DNA of 64,000 nt from CAZEHS01 sp964649745 (GTDB lineage Bacteria; Bacillota; Clostridia; Peptostreptococcales; Acidaminobacteraceae). Below, piece by piece: positions 54,638 through 62,058 of the stretch (its first letter is position 1; each line of letters begins with the position of its first letter). The notes below the pieces were generated by a model. The model was not told the DNA's origin and made no database searches. It saw nothing but the letters and a program-made list of their open reading frames with translations. Location: NCBI GenBank assembly GCA_964649745.1, contig CAZYQI010000009.1:37413-101412 (forward strand), read 5' to 3'. A program made the position numbers and the translations under genes.

Positions 54638-55675
54638 TTAAGCGTACAACTCTGTGTACAGATCCCGGATGCCCTGACTCTCGCGCAGAATCTGAAGCGC
54701 AATCTCTGCATGACCCCGAGCGTATCCGTTTCCGATGATCATGGTTGTATCCATGCCAACCCCTTCAGCACCAAGTGCTGCCGCTGTAAAGCTGGTAGCC
54801 ATGCTGAAGAAGTAGATCAGGCCGTCTGGGTTGGTAGACAGAATGCAGCTCATTTCAGTACCTGGGATGTTTACGCAGTTGATGGTGACATCCGCCATCT
54901 TGCCATCGGTAAGTTCTTTTACCTTATTCATAACTTCAACCGGTTTCGTTGCATCTGCTGTAAAATAGCAATCTGCCAGGTTCAGTTTTTTTGCTTTCTC
55001 CAGGGTTTTCTCGGAGCTGGTCATGCAGATAACCTTGCCCGTGATGCCGGCTCGTTTCTTTGCTTCGTACAGGCACAACAGACCTGATTTACCGGCTCCG
55101 CCGACAACCAGCACAGTGTCGCCGGGTTTTACAAGCTTAGCGGTCTGTGCAGGAGCACCCGCAACGTCAAGTACGGAAAGCGCCAGGTTCTCGGGAAGGT
55201 CTGTTGGCAGCTTTGCATAAATGCCGCTTTCGAACAGAATGGCCTGAGCAGTCACGTCTACTTGGTCAATATCCTTACGAACCGCGTTGATGGACTGAAT
55301 TTTAAGCGGTGTAAGGGACAGGGAAACCAGAGTTGCAATCTTGTCCCCTACCTTAAGATCGGTCTTTCCTTCAAGGGCGGGTCCGATTTGTGCAATTGTA
55401 CCGATGAGCATCCCGCCGGAACCGGTTACCGGATTATGTTGTTTGCCCCGTGCTTCCACGGTATCCATAATGGTTTTCTTGATTTTCTCAACATCGCCCT
55501 CAGCAGCGGTCTTGATCTGTGTGAAGGAAGCGGAGTCCACGTTCAGTGTCTGTACATCGATCAGAATTTCGTTGTCGTAAATTTCCATGGTGTTGTCGAT
55601 CTTTTGAGCCGGTTGCGGCAATGTGCCCTTTGGCTCGATAACGCGGTGTGTTCCAAATTTGCAGCCTTGTTTCAT
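54638..55675 (-). CDS. kdd: L-erythro-3,5-diaminohexanoate dehydrogenase
   Basis: 345 residues from ATG 55675 (GGAGG upstream), close to characterised Kdd (about 346); the longer frame is rejected. NAD-binding VLVVGGAGKSGLLCLYEA in the middle, an N-terminal MKQGCKFGTHRVIEPKGTLPQ typical of the family. It oxidises and deaminates C3 of 3,5-diaminohexanoate to 3-keto-5-aminohexanoate. First gene of the operon behind the sigma-54 promoter. Confidence 0.92.
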   Translation of the reverse strand: MKQGCKFGTHRVIEPKGTLPQPAQKIDNTMEIYDNEILIDVQTLNVDSASFTQIKTAAEGDVEKIKKTIMDTVEARGKQHNPVTGSGGMLIGTIAQIGPALEGKTDLKVGDKIATLVSLSLTPLKIQSINAVRKDIDQVDVTAQAILFESGIYAKLPTDLPENLALSVLDVAGAPAQTAKLVKPGDTVLVVGGAGKSGLLCLYEAKKRAGITGKVICMTSSEKTLEKAKKLNLADCYFTADATKPVEVMNKVKELTDGKMADVTINCVNIPGTEMSCILSTNPDGLIYFFSMATSFTAAALGAEGVGMDTTMIIGNGYARGHAEIALQILRESQGIRDLYTELYA

Positions 55676-55737
55676 GTGTTCATGTCCTCCGTTTAATGTG
55701 ATGTGATAACGTTTTCTTTCACCCGTTGTGATTAATA

Positions 55738-55752
55738 GCAAGTGTCGTGCCA
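55738..55752 (-). promoter_or_regulatory. Sigma-54 promoter of the lysine fermentation operon
   Basis: Minus strand TGGCAC, GACAC spacer, TTGC: the -24/-12 signature with exact spacing. About 60 bp before the kdd start codon. The neighbouring gene encodes a sigma-54 activator, which strengthens the call. Confidence 0.92.
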
Positions 55753-55773
55753 AACCTCTCCTTCTTGCCGATT

Positions 55774-55788
55774 AATGGCTCTGCCATT
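55774..55788. promoter_or_regulatory. Candidate activator site upstream of kdd
   Basis: Inverted repeat AATGGC-TCT-GCCATT, about 30 bp upstream of the -24 element. A further imperfect palindrome (TGTATTGCAATTACA, 55795-55809) follows. Either could bind the activator. Distance is shorter than usual for sigma-54 enhancers. Confidence 0.35.
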
Positions 55789-55826
55789 GACGTATGTATT
55801 GCAATTACAGCATTTAATTAAAATGA

Positions 55827-55855
55827 CCCGTGATACTCAACGGGTCATTCGGTAT
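55827..55855 (-). terminator. Terminator downstream of the sigma-54 activator gene
   Basis: Minus strand AATGACCCGT, 8-nt loop, ACGGGTCATT, followed by TTAATTAAA. Separates the activator from the kdd promoter region. Confidence 0.7.
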
Positions 55856-55887
55856 CTTTATTCAGAAAAAGATTGCCAATTTCTTAA

Positions 55888-55912
55888 CAACTGCCGAAAA
55901 ACCGGCAGTTTA
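55888..55912 (-). terminator. Hairpin at the end of the activator gene
   Basis: AACTGCCG, GTTTTT loop, CGGCAGTT at the stop codon. Stable stem; may work with the hairpin at 55827-55855 as a tandem terminator. Confidence 0.5.
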
Positions 55913-57277
55913 CTTCATCTTTTTAAGCCTGTACTGCAGAGTCTGCCGCGGAATCCCCAGATGCTTGGACGCCCTGGTTACGTTGCCGCCGCAGGATTGC
56001 ATGGCATCCCGCAGCAGTTGAAACTCATATTGGTCCAGGGTGTGATGCAGGGTTTCCTCAAGCTTAGCCGGCGCGGCGTCCCGTCTTCCACTGAGCTTCT
56101 GAAGGGCAGGGGGCAGGTCTTCTTCTGTGATAACCCTGCCGTCCATCAGGTTCAACGCCCCTTCGATCACATGCTCCATCTCCCGTACATTTCCGGGCCA
56201 CGGATAGTGCTGGAAGATCCGCGCCACCTCAGGGGACACTCCCTGAACATTTCGGTAGAGCTTGCGATTGTATTTGCGGATGAAAAATTCAGTCAGCACC
56301 GGGATATCCTCCTGCCGATCCTTCAGGTCTGGCAGAAGGAACATCATGGTGTTGAGGCGATAGTACAGATCCCGCCTGAGAAGCCCCTGCTCAACGGCCT
56401 CCACGGGCTCCACGTTGGTGGCGGCAATAATCCGCACATCCACTGCCCGGGTCCGGGTGTCGCCGATACGTCTCACCCTGTCTTCCTGAAGCACCCGGAG
56501 GATTTTCGCCTGCAGCTCCAACGGCATGGAATTAATTTCATCCAAAAACAGGGTTCCCCCGTTGGCCAGCTCAAACAGGCCCGGTCGGTCCGTGGCACCG
56601 GTGAACCCTCCCTTCACGGTGCCGAAGAGGATTCCCTCCAGAAGGGTCGATGGCAGCGCCGCGCAATTCTGCGCAATAAAGGACGCCTGTTTCCTGGGGC
56701 TGGCATTGTGGATGGCCTGTACCAGCATTTCTTTTCCGGTTCCGGTTTCTCCGCAGATCAGAATGGGGCTGTCCGTTTGTGCCGCTTTTGCTGCATTGGA
56801 TTTCACACGGATGATATCGCGATTCGTTGAAACGATGTCATCGAAGGAAAATTGAGCGTAATCCCCTGTTAGACCTTCCGGTTTATGCCCATGAACCTGC
56901 TTTTGAAGATCCAACACCCGTTCCGACAGCTTCTTGAAATCCGTTATATTCCGGGAAAGCTCGATGGCCCCCGTTATATTCCCGTTATCGGTAACCGGCA
57001 GGGTTGTGTTGATGGTGGTTATTTTCTTCCCTTTATAGTTGGTGTAGCTTTGCTCTACATTAATCTGGGGGATACCGGTCTTCAGAACCCGCATCAGGGT
57101 ACTGGTCTCTGCCGTGAGGGATGGATACACATCGAGGATATGCTTGCCCATTACATCATCGATGCTGATGTCGTCCAATACTGCCAAAGCTCTGTTGCAG
57201 TAAACGATAATCCCCCCGTTGTTAATCTCCTGTATCCCATCGCTGATATAGTCCAGAACCACTTCAACATTCTTCAT
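55910..57277 (-). CDS. PAS-containing sigma-54 enhancer-binding activator
   Basis: 455 residues from ATG 57277 (GGAGG 7 nt upstream). PAS domain (residues about 5-115; NGGIIVYCNRALAVLDD). Central AAA+ domain with Walker A GETGTGKEM, Walker B GGTLFLDEIN and the sigma-54 contact motif reading GGFTGA instead of the usual GAFTGA. Fis-type HTH at the C-terminus (GGNVTRASKHLGIPRQTLQYRLKKM). It probably senses a metabolite through PAS and activates the kdd promoter at 55738. Architecture is RocR-like. Confidence 0.92.
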   Translation of the reverse strand: MKNVEVVLDYISDGIQEINNGGIIVYCNRALAVLDDISIDDVMGKHILDVYPSLTAETSTLMRVLKTGIPQINVEQSYTNYKGKKITTINTTLPVTDNGNITGAIELSRNITDFKKLSERVLDLQKQVHGHKPEGLTGDYAQFSFDDIVSTNRDIIRVKSNAAKAAQTDSPILICGETGTGKEMLVQAIHNASPRKQASFIAQNCAALPSTLLEGILFGTVKGGFTGATDRPGLFELANGGTLFLDEINSMPLELQAKILRVLQEDRVRRIGDTRTRAVDVRIIAATNVEPVEAVEQGLLRRDLYYRLNTMMFLLPDLKDRQEDIPVLTEFFIRKYNRKLYRNVQGVSPEVARIFQHYPWPGNVREMEHVIEGALNLMDGRVITEEDLPPALQKLSGRRDAAPAKLEETLHHTLDQYEFQLLRDAMQSCGGNVTRASKHLGIPRQTLQYRLKKMK

Positions 57278-57317
57278 AACCGTTCCTCCGCCGAATCGCC
57301 CATTTTTAGGCACACGT

Positions 57318-57331
57318 GCCGAATATTCGGC
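57318..57331. promoter_or_regulatory. Palindrome upstream of the activator gene
   Basis: Perfect 14-bp palindrome GCCGAATATTCGGC, overlapped by an imperfect one (GGCAC/GTGCC, 57309-57320), about 40-55 bp before the activator start. Candidate for autoregulation or metabolite-responsive binding. Confidence 0.4.
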
Positions 57332-57352
57332 ATTCGCTGTCATTGTAACACA

Positions 57353-57375
57353 AAACCCGCCGAAGGGGCGGGTTT
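57353..57375 (-). terminator. Terminator of the ispE-gntR-DUF1934 operon
   Basis: Minus strand AAACCCGCC, 5-nt CCTTC-type loop, GGCGGGTTT then TGTGTT. Directly after the DUF1934 stop. Confidence 0.88.
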
Positions 57376-57376
57376 G

Positions 57377-57793
57377 TTAGAATATTTCAATCATAATTTC
57401 ATTTCGGCTTTCTATGGTGGACTGCATCATCATTGTGTACTGAACACGAACCGCCCCTTTAGGGCCTTCTACAATTTCCACTGAAAGTCCCTGGGTCACC
57501 AATTCCAGCTTTAGCGCTCCCGCCGGAGTTGGATATCGGGTGACAAACCGCTTGCCCACCTCAAATTGGAGCAGGGATTCCTGATTCCCGAAGCGGCGGA
57601 TCGATACCCGCTCAGGGTTTATTTTCAAGGATGTCCGGGCTGAATCCAGTCCGGAAAGTACACTTTCATCATAAAGCAGATAATGGCTTCCATCTCTATA
57701 GGCGTAGCGCGCTTCCGTGACCAACTCCAGCTCTTCAGGTTCCTCACCGGATATGGTTTGACGATTGATTACGCGCAGGTGTACCGGAATCAT
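57377..57793 (-). CDS. DUF1934 (YwiB-like) protein
   Basis: 138 residues forming a predicted calycin-like beta barrel: alternating strands with the block SLKINPERVSIRRFGNQESLLQFE, then YPTPAGALKLELVTQGL and VQYTMMMQ. Matches my recollection of the DUF1934/YwiB family, found widely in Firmicutes with unknown function. Last gene of the operon. Confidence 0.82.
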   Translation of the reverse strand: MIPVHLRVINRQTISGEEPEELELVTEARYAYRDGSHYLLYDESVLSGLDSARTSLKINPERVSIRRFGNQESLLQFEVGKRFVTRYPTPAGALKLELVTQGLSVEIVEGPKGAVRVQYTMMMQSTIESRNEIMIEIF

Positions 57794-57801
57794 GGCGCCA
57801 C

Positions 57802-58482
57802 CTACTTATCCCTGTTTTCCACGCGGATGACGGAATGCTCCACAATCTTTATATGCTTTTCAGCTCTTTCCCTGGCGCCGCGCACATCCCGTTTTGAAAT
57901 GGACTCATACAGCTCCTGATGGCTGGACTGCATATCCCCATAGTTGTCGAACTCATTGAAATACAGAATCCTGAACCGCTGAAACTGGTCCTGAAGACTG
58001 TTGACAATCTCGATCAGCTTCCGGTTTCTGGTGGCCTGTATCAATTGATCATGAAATCGGTTATCCGTATCAATCATGGCCTGCTTATCACCTTTTGTAA
58101 CCGCCTTGTTGAATTTCTCCAGCGTATTCCCCAAGGCTTTCACTTCTTCTTCTGACATACGCTCCGCAGCTGATGCCGCCGCATAGCCATCGAAAAGCGC
58201 TCGTATTTCCAGAATATCAAGGATATCCTTTGCCTTAAGCTGGGCAACATAGGCCCCTTTCCGAGGGATCATCTCCACAAAGTTCTCAAGCTCCAGCTTT
58301 CGGATGGCTTCCCGCACGGGGGTACGGCTCACTCCCAGCTGTTCTGCCAGATTAATTTCCATCAGCCGTTCGCCGGGTTTCAGGTCTCCGGAGAGAATGG
58401 CGTTGCGAAGGTAATCGAATACCACCTCTCCCAGTGGCTTGTAGTTCTGTATTTCAACCTTTTTCAGCTTCTTGCGGGTCAT
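57802..58482 (-). CDS. GntR-family (FadR subgroup) regulator
   Basis: 226 residues. Winged HTH at residues about 15-80 (LAEQLGVSRTPVREAIRKLE), then an FCD ligand domain with metal-type residues in DNRFHDQLIQAT, SHQELYE and EKHIKIVEH. Probably senses an organic acid. The start overlaps the ispE stop (ATGA), so the two are coupled; regulators in this position behind ispE are common in Clostridia. Targets unknown. Confidence 0.88.
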   Translation of the reverse strand: MTRKKLKKVEIQNYKPLGEVVFDYLRNAILSGDLKPGERLMEINLAEQLGVSRTPVREAIRKLELENFVEMIPRKGAYVAQLKAKDILDILEIRALFDGYAAASAAERMSEEEVKALGNTLEKFNKAVTKGDKQAMIDTDNRFHDQLIQATRNRKLIEIVNSLQDQFQRFRILYFNEFDNYGDMQSSHQELYESISKRDVRGARERAEKHIKIVEHSVIRVENRDK

Positions 58483-59351
58483 TGTTTTTCCCCCTGATTA
58501 TTAATGGTTTTTACCGCGTATGTCTGCCGATAAAAACGTTTAAGATTGACACAGGCGCTTCTGGCCTTTTCGGCTGATTTGAAAATGCCGAAAACAGTGG
58601 GCCCGCTCCCGCTCATCAACGCTCCGTCTGCGCCATATTGAAGCAGTTTGTCTTTCAGTGCTTTCACTTCCGGATACCTTGCACAGGTGACAGGCTCCAA
58701 TACATTGCCCAGCAGGGGGCATATCCCATGGACACTGCCTTTATCAAGGGCTTTGAGCATGCTTTCCGTATCCGGATGGACAGAAATCCGTTCCCAATCG
58801 AGGGCCGTATAGATTTCCTTGGTGGACACGCCGAAATTCGGTTTGCACACAACCAGCCAGCTATCCTTAAGTCCCGTTACAGGGGTCAGCACTTCCCCGA
58901 TTCCTTCTGCCAGGGCGGCGCCCCCCATGAGACAGAAGGGAACATCCGCTCCCAGCTTCAGCCCCAATTTCATTTTTTCCTCCAGGGTCAGGCTGGCACC
59001 GCACAACTGGGCATATCCGTGAATGACAGCGGCCGCGTCGGTACTGCCGCCGGCAAGACCGGCCGCAACCGGAATCTGCTTCCGTATGTTTATATGTACG
59101 CCGTCCTTTAATCCCAGCTCCTTCTGCATAAGCGCCACAGCTCTCCACGCAAGATTTTGCGGGTTTTCCGGAACATAAGCACTGTCACTCTGAAGCGATA
59201 TCCCGTTATCACTTCGAACCAGAGAGATGTCATCATAGAGATCGATCTGCTGCATGATCATTTGAACCAGGTGATAACCATCAGCCCGCTTGCCTACCAC
59301 ATCCAGGGTCAGATTAATCTTCGCATAGGCTCTAAGGTCTATTCGATCCAT
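58479..59351 (-). CDS. ispE: 4-diphosphocytidyl-2-C-methyl-D-erythritol kinase
   Basis: 290 residues, GHMP kinase. It starts RIDLRAYAKINLTLDVVGKRADGYH with the family substrate motif, the ATP loop PVAAGLAGGSTDAAAVI, and the C-terminal GSGPTVFGIF. Non-mevalonate isoprenoid pathway kinase that phosphorylates CDP-ME. Preceded by a GGAG site and a promoter at 59405-59434. Confidence 0.95.
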   Translation of the reverse strand: MDRIDLRAYAKINLTLDVVGKRADGYHLVQMIMQQIDLYDDISLVRSDNGISLQSDSAYVPENPQNLAWRAVALMQKELGLKDGVHINIRKQIPVAAGLAGGSTDAAAVIHGYAQLCGASLTLEEKMKLGLKLGADVPFCLMGGAALAEGIGEVLTPVTGLKDSWLVVCKPNFGVSTKEIYTALDWERISVHPDTESMLKALDKGSVHGICPLLGNVLEPVTCARYPEVKALKDKLLQYGADGALMSGSGPTVFGIFKSAEKARSACVNLKRFYRQTYAVKTINNQGEKQ

Positions 59352-59404
59352 TGCGGATCTCCCCCTCGTGTGAATTTTGAATACAGTATTCTTTTACTCA
59401 ATTC

Positions 59405-59434
59405 ATTATAATGAATGAAACTCACTTTCGTCAA
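59405..59434 (-). promoter_or_regulatory. Sigma-A promoter of the ispE operon
   Basis: Minus strand TTGACG (59434-59429), 18-bp spacer, TATAAT (59410-59405). About 54 bp before ATG 59351. Confidence 0.75.
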
Positions 59435-59573
59435 CGGGTCTGGCACAAATTGTATTAAAATCCGAACATTTTTCACTCAAAATCAAAACACCCACCGCTA
59501 CGCAGTGAGTGCCATGATTATTAACTATTTTAAACAACTTAAAAGTGAGACAATAGCGGCATCCAATCCTTTA

Positions 59574-59635
59574 GCCACGGATTTACACGGACGCATGAAG
59601 TTCTTCGATCCGTGAAAATCCGTGTTATCCGTGGC
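59574..59635. repeat. Palindromic CACGGAT element 9 (shortest intact copy)
   Basis: Left arm GCCACGGATTTACACGGA; right arm with three inverted heptamers ending ATCCGTGTTATCCGTGGC. The arms are separated by only about 15 bp, giving a compact hairpin downstream of arcC. Confidence 0.8.
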
Positions 59636-59671
59636 GGAAAAATCTGTTGATAACTTGTCTTTTCCCCGATT

Positions 59672-60646
59672 TTAAGCCATCTTCTCAGTGGTTGTGCTTT
59701 GCTCGTCGGCCATGATCAGGGTGCCTGTCTTGCCGGCGATTCCTTCTTTGGCTTTTTCAAGAGATGTAATCAGGGCTTTTCGGCCCGGTTTGGATTCCGC
59801 AAAGCTGAGGGCCGCCTGCACCTTGGGCAGCATACTGCCGGGAGCGAAGTGCTTTTCTTCAATATACTGGTACGCCTGCTGAGGCGTCAGCTTATCCAGC
59901 CATTTCACATCAGGCTTGCCGAAGTTGATGGCCACCTGATCGACTGCTGTCAGGATGATGAGGTAGTCTGCATCAATGATCTCAGCCAGTTTTGCACTGG
60001 CAAAATCCTTGTCAATGACCGCCGGAACGCCTACAAGCCGATTGCCTTCCTGAACAACCGGAATTCCGCCGCCGCCGACGGTGATAACGATATGACCTGC
60101 AGCAACCAGCGTCTTGACGGTTTCTTTCTCGGCTACATCCACCGGAAGAGGAGACGGAACAACCCGTCGGTAACCGCGGCCCGCATCCTCCTTAATGGAA
60201 TAACCCCGTTCAGCCGCCAGCTTTTCGGCCTCTTCCTTAGAGTAGAACTTCCCGATGGGCTTTGTGGGGTTCTGGAACGCCTGGTCGTTCTTATCGACGA
60301 TTACCTGTGTAACAACGGTTGCTACAGGAATCTGCATGTTGCGGTTCAGAAGCTCTTCACGAATGGCGTTCTGAAGATGGTAACCGATGTACCCCTGACT
60401 CATGGCGCCACATTCCGGGAAAGGCATTTCCGGTGTTGACACAGAAGACTCCGCTGCCGTGGACATGGCCAGATTGATCATCCCCACCTGAGGGCCGTTG
60501 CCGTGAGCCAAAATAACTTCGTGGCCTGCTTCAATGAGATCCACAATAGGCTTAGCCGTTTGCTTTACCAAACTCAGCTGCTCTGCCGGCGAATCCCCCA
60601 GAGCATTGCCGCCAAGGGCGACTACAATTTTGTCTTTGCATTTCAT
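59672..60646 (-). CDS. arcC: Carbamate kinase
   Basis: 324 residues of the amino-acid kinase family. It begins KDKIVVALGGNALGDSP, has AHGNGPQVGMINLA and IVITVGGGGIPVV, and ends with the family KAQAALSFAESKPGRKALITS-like region. Converts carbamoyl phosphate plus ADP to ATP, bicarbonate and ammonia, last step of the arginine deiminase pathway. GGAG precedes ATG 60646. Confidence 0.95.
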   Translation of the reverse strand: MKCKDKIVVALGGNALGDSPAEQLSLVKQTAKPIVDLIEAGHEVILAHGNGPQVGMINLAMSTAAESSVSTPEMPFPECGAMSQGYIGYHLQNAIREELLNRNMQIPVATVVTQVIVDKNDQAFQNPTKPIGKFYSKEEAEKLAAERGYSIKEDAGRGYRRVVPSPLPVDVAEKETVKTLVAAGHIVITVGGGGIPVVQEGNRLVGVPAVIDKDFASAKLAEIIDADYLIILTAVDQVAINFGKPDVKWLDKLTPQQAYQYIEEKHFAPGSMLPKVQAALSFAESKPGRKALITSLEKAKEGIAGKTGTLIMADEQSTTTEKMA

Positions 60647-60709
60647 AGATATGACTCCTCTCCCATTTTAAGCTTATCTCTATAGTTTGAGTCTTGTTGA
60701 GTCAACAAA

Positions 60710-60739
60710 GCCGGACAGCGCCATGCAGCACTGCCCGGC
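60710..60739 (-). terminator. Hairpin between arcB and arcC
   Basis: Minus strand GCCGGGCAG, 12-nt loop, CTGTCCGGC then TTTGTTG. Good stem but a short T run, so partial termination with arcC still expressed is possible. Confidence 0.65.
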
Positions 60740-60780
60740 CATTTTAAGCCTTGATCAGGGGATACGGGATCCTCTGGTTT

Positions 60781-61773
60781 TTAGAGGTCACCGATGGTTG
60801 CAACCATGATGGCCTTAATGGTGTGCATACGGTTCTCTGCTTCGTCAAACACAACGGAGTGTTTGCTACGGAATACTTCATCTGTTACTTCCATGCACTC
60901 GATGCCGTATTTTTGGAAAATCTCTTCGCCGACAGCTGTGTTTCTGTCATGGTAAGCAGGCAGACAGTGGAGGAATTTCACGTCCGGGTTGCCGGTGCGC
61001 TTGATCAGATCCATATTAACCTGGTAGGCCTTCAGCTGCTTGATACGCTCTTCAAACATGTGCTCTTCGCCCATGGATACCCATACGTCTGTATAAACGA
61101 CATCGGCATCTTTAACACAATCCGGGTTATCGCTGAATTCAAGAACTGCGCCGGTTTCTTTAGCCACTTCCTGCATTCTGGCAACCAGATTTTCATCCGG
61201 GAACAGCTCTTTGGGAGCAAACGCCACGAAATGCATGCCCATTTTGGCAGCGCCGATCATCAGGGCGTTCCCCATATTGTTTCGGGCATCGCCGCAGTAT
61301 ACAAATTTAATTTTGTTCAGAGGCTTGAAGATATGCTCTTGAACCGTAAGGAAGTCCGCAAGAATCTGTGTCGGGTGGTCAAAATCGGTAAGGCCGTTCC
61401 AAACCGGTACCCCTGCATGCTTGGCAAGATCTTCTACCAGCTCCTGAGCAAATCCACGGTATTCGATACCGTCGTAAAAACGCCCAAGCACCTTCGCTGT
61501 GTCTTCAATGGATTCTTTTTTACCCATTTGGCTGTTTGTGAGGAAGGTTACAGACGCCCCTTCATCGAAAGCCGCTACTTCAAACGCACAACGGGTACGG
61601 GTGGATGTCTTGTCGAAAAGAAGTACAACGTTCTTGCCCTTCAGCAGCTCGCCCTTGATCCCTGCGCGTTTCTTCGCCTTAAGATCCTTGGACAGATCCA
61701 GCAGGTAACGAATCTCTTCTGGAGTAAAATCAGCCAACGTCAGAAAACTGCGACCTTTCAAATTCACTGGCAT
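60781..61773 (-). CDS. arcB: Ornithine carbamoyltransferase, catabolic type
   Basis: 330 residues from ATG 61773 (GGAGGGC 5 nt upstream; the frame is open to 61821). Carbamoyl-phosphate site STRTRCAFE, DHPTQILADFLT and the ornithine-binding block HCLPAYHD. Works in reverse here to make carbamoyl phosphate from citrulline. It has its own strong promoter. Confidence 0.95.
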   Translation of the reverse strand: MPVNLKGRSFLTLADFTPEEIRYLLDLSKDLKAKKRAGIKGELLKGKNVVLLFDKTSTRTRCAFEVAAFDEGASVTFLTNSQMGKKESIEDTAKVLGRFYDGIEYRGFAQELVEDLAKHAGVPVWNGLTDFDHPTQILADFLTVQEHIFKPLNKIKFVYCGDARNNMGNALMIGAAKMGMHFVAFAPKELFPDENLVARMQEVAKETGAVLEFSDNPDCVKDADVVYTDVWVSMGEEHMFEERIKQLKAYQVNMDLIKRTGNPDVKFLHCLPAYHDRNTAVGEEIFQKYGIECMEVTDEVFRSKHSVVFDEAENRMHTIKAIMVATIGDL

Positions 61774-61860
61774 AATACGCCCTCCTCTAAGTGTGTAGAT
61801 ACTATCGTTTCGAACTGGCACAATGGCCAGTAACCACCACGGGGGTTAATAAACAAGTTC

Positions 61861-61889
61861 ATTATAACGCCCCTTTCCATTGCTGTCAA
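61861..61889 (-). promoter_or_regulatory. Perfect-consensus sigma-A promoter of arcBC
   Basis: Minus strand TTGACA (61889-61884), 17-bp spacer, TATAAT (61866-61861), no mismatch. It lies between arcA and arcB, about 90 bp before the arcB start. A stem (CCCCTT/AAGGGG) spans part of it. Confidence 0.92.
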
Positions 61890-61923
61890 GGGGCCGGTTG
61901 GGAGTTAAAACCACAAAATATTT

Positions 61924-62044
61924 GCCACGGATAACAAGGATGTACGCGGATGTATTTATTGATCTCCCTCACGAGGGAGATGGACGATGGTAGCCCTCTA
62001 CTGAAGAGAATCACCCTTCCGTGAAAATCCGTGCTATCCGTGGC
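61924..62044. repeat. Palindromic CACGGAT element 10
   Basis: Left arm starts GCCACGGATAACAAGGAT; right arm ends ATCCGTGCTATCCGTGGC. Includes an internal hairpin ATCTCCCTC, ACGA, GAGGGAGAT (61960-61981). Between arcB and arcA. Confidence 0.8.
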
Positions 62045-62058
62045 TAAATAGTCCCTAA

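Larger units (their letters stand above)
59352..59671. other. Intergenic region between ispE and arcC
   Basis: Holds the ispE promoter (59405-59434), an AT-rich stretch with a short imperfect hairpin near 59485-59510, and CACGGAT element 9 (59574-59635) close to the end of arcC. No ORF with a ribosome site seen; no clear terminator after arcC. Confidence 0.65.

Noticed and set aside
55676..55909. Cobalamin or lysine riboswitch ahead of the kam operon
   Set aside because: The leader is only about 50 nt from the predicted start and holds no B12 box or lysine-riboswitch-like fold that I can see.
33212..62044. CRISPR array as explanation for the CACGGAT repeats
   Set aside because: The repeats are few, inverted, kilobases apart and without regular spacers; no cas genes in the window.
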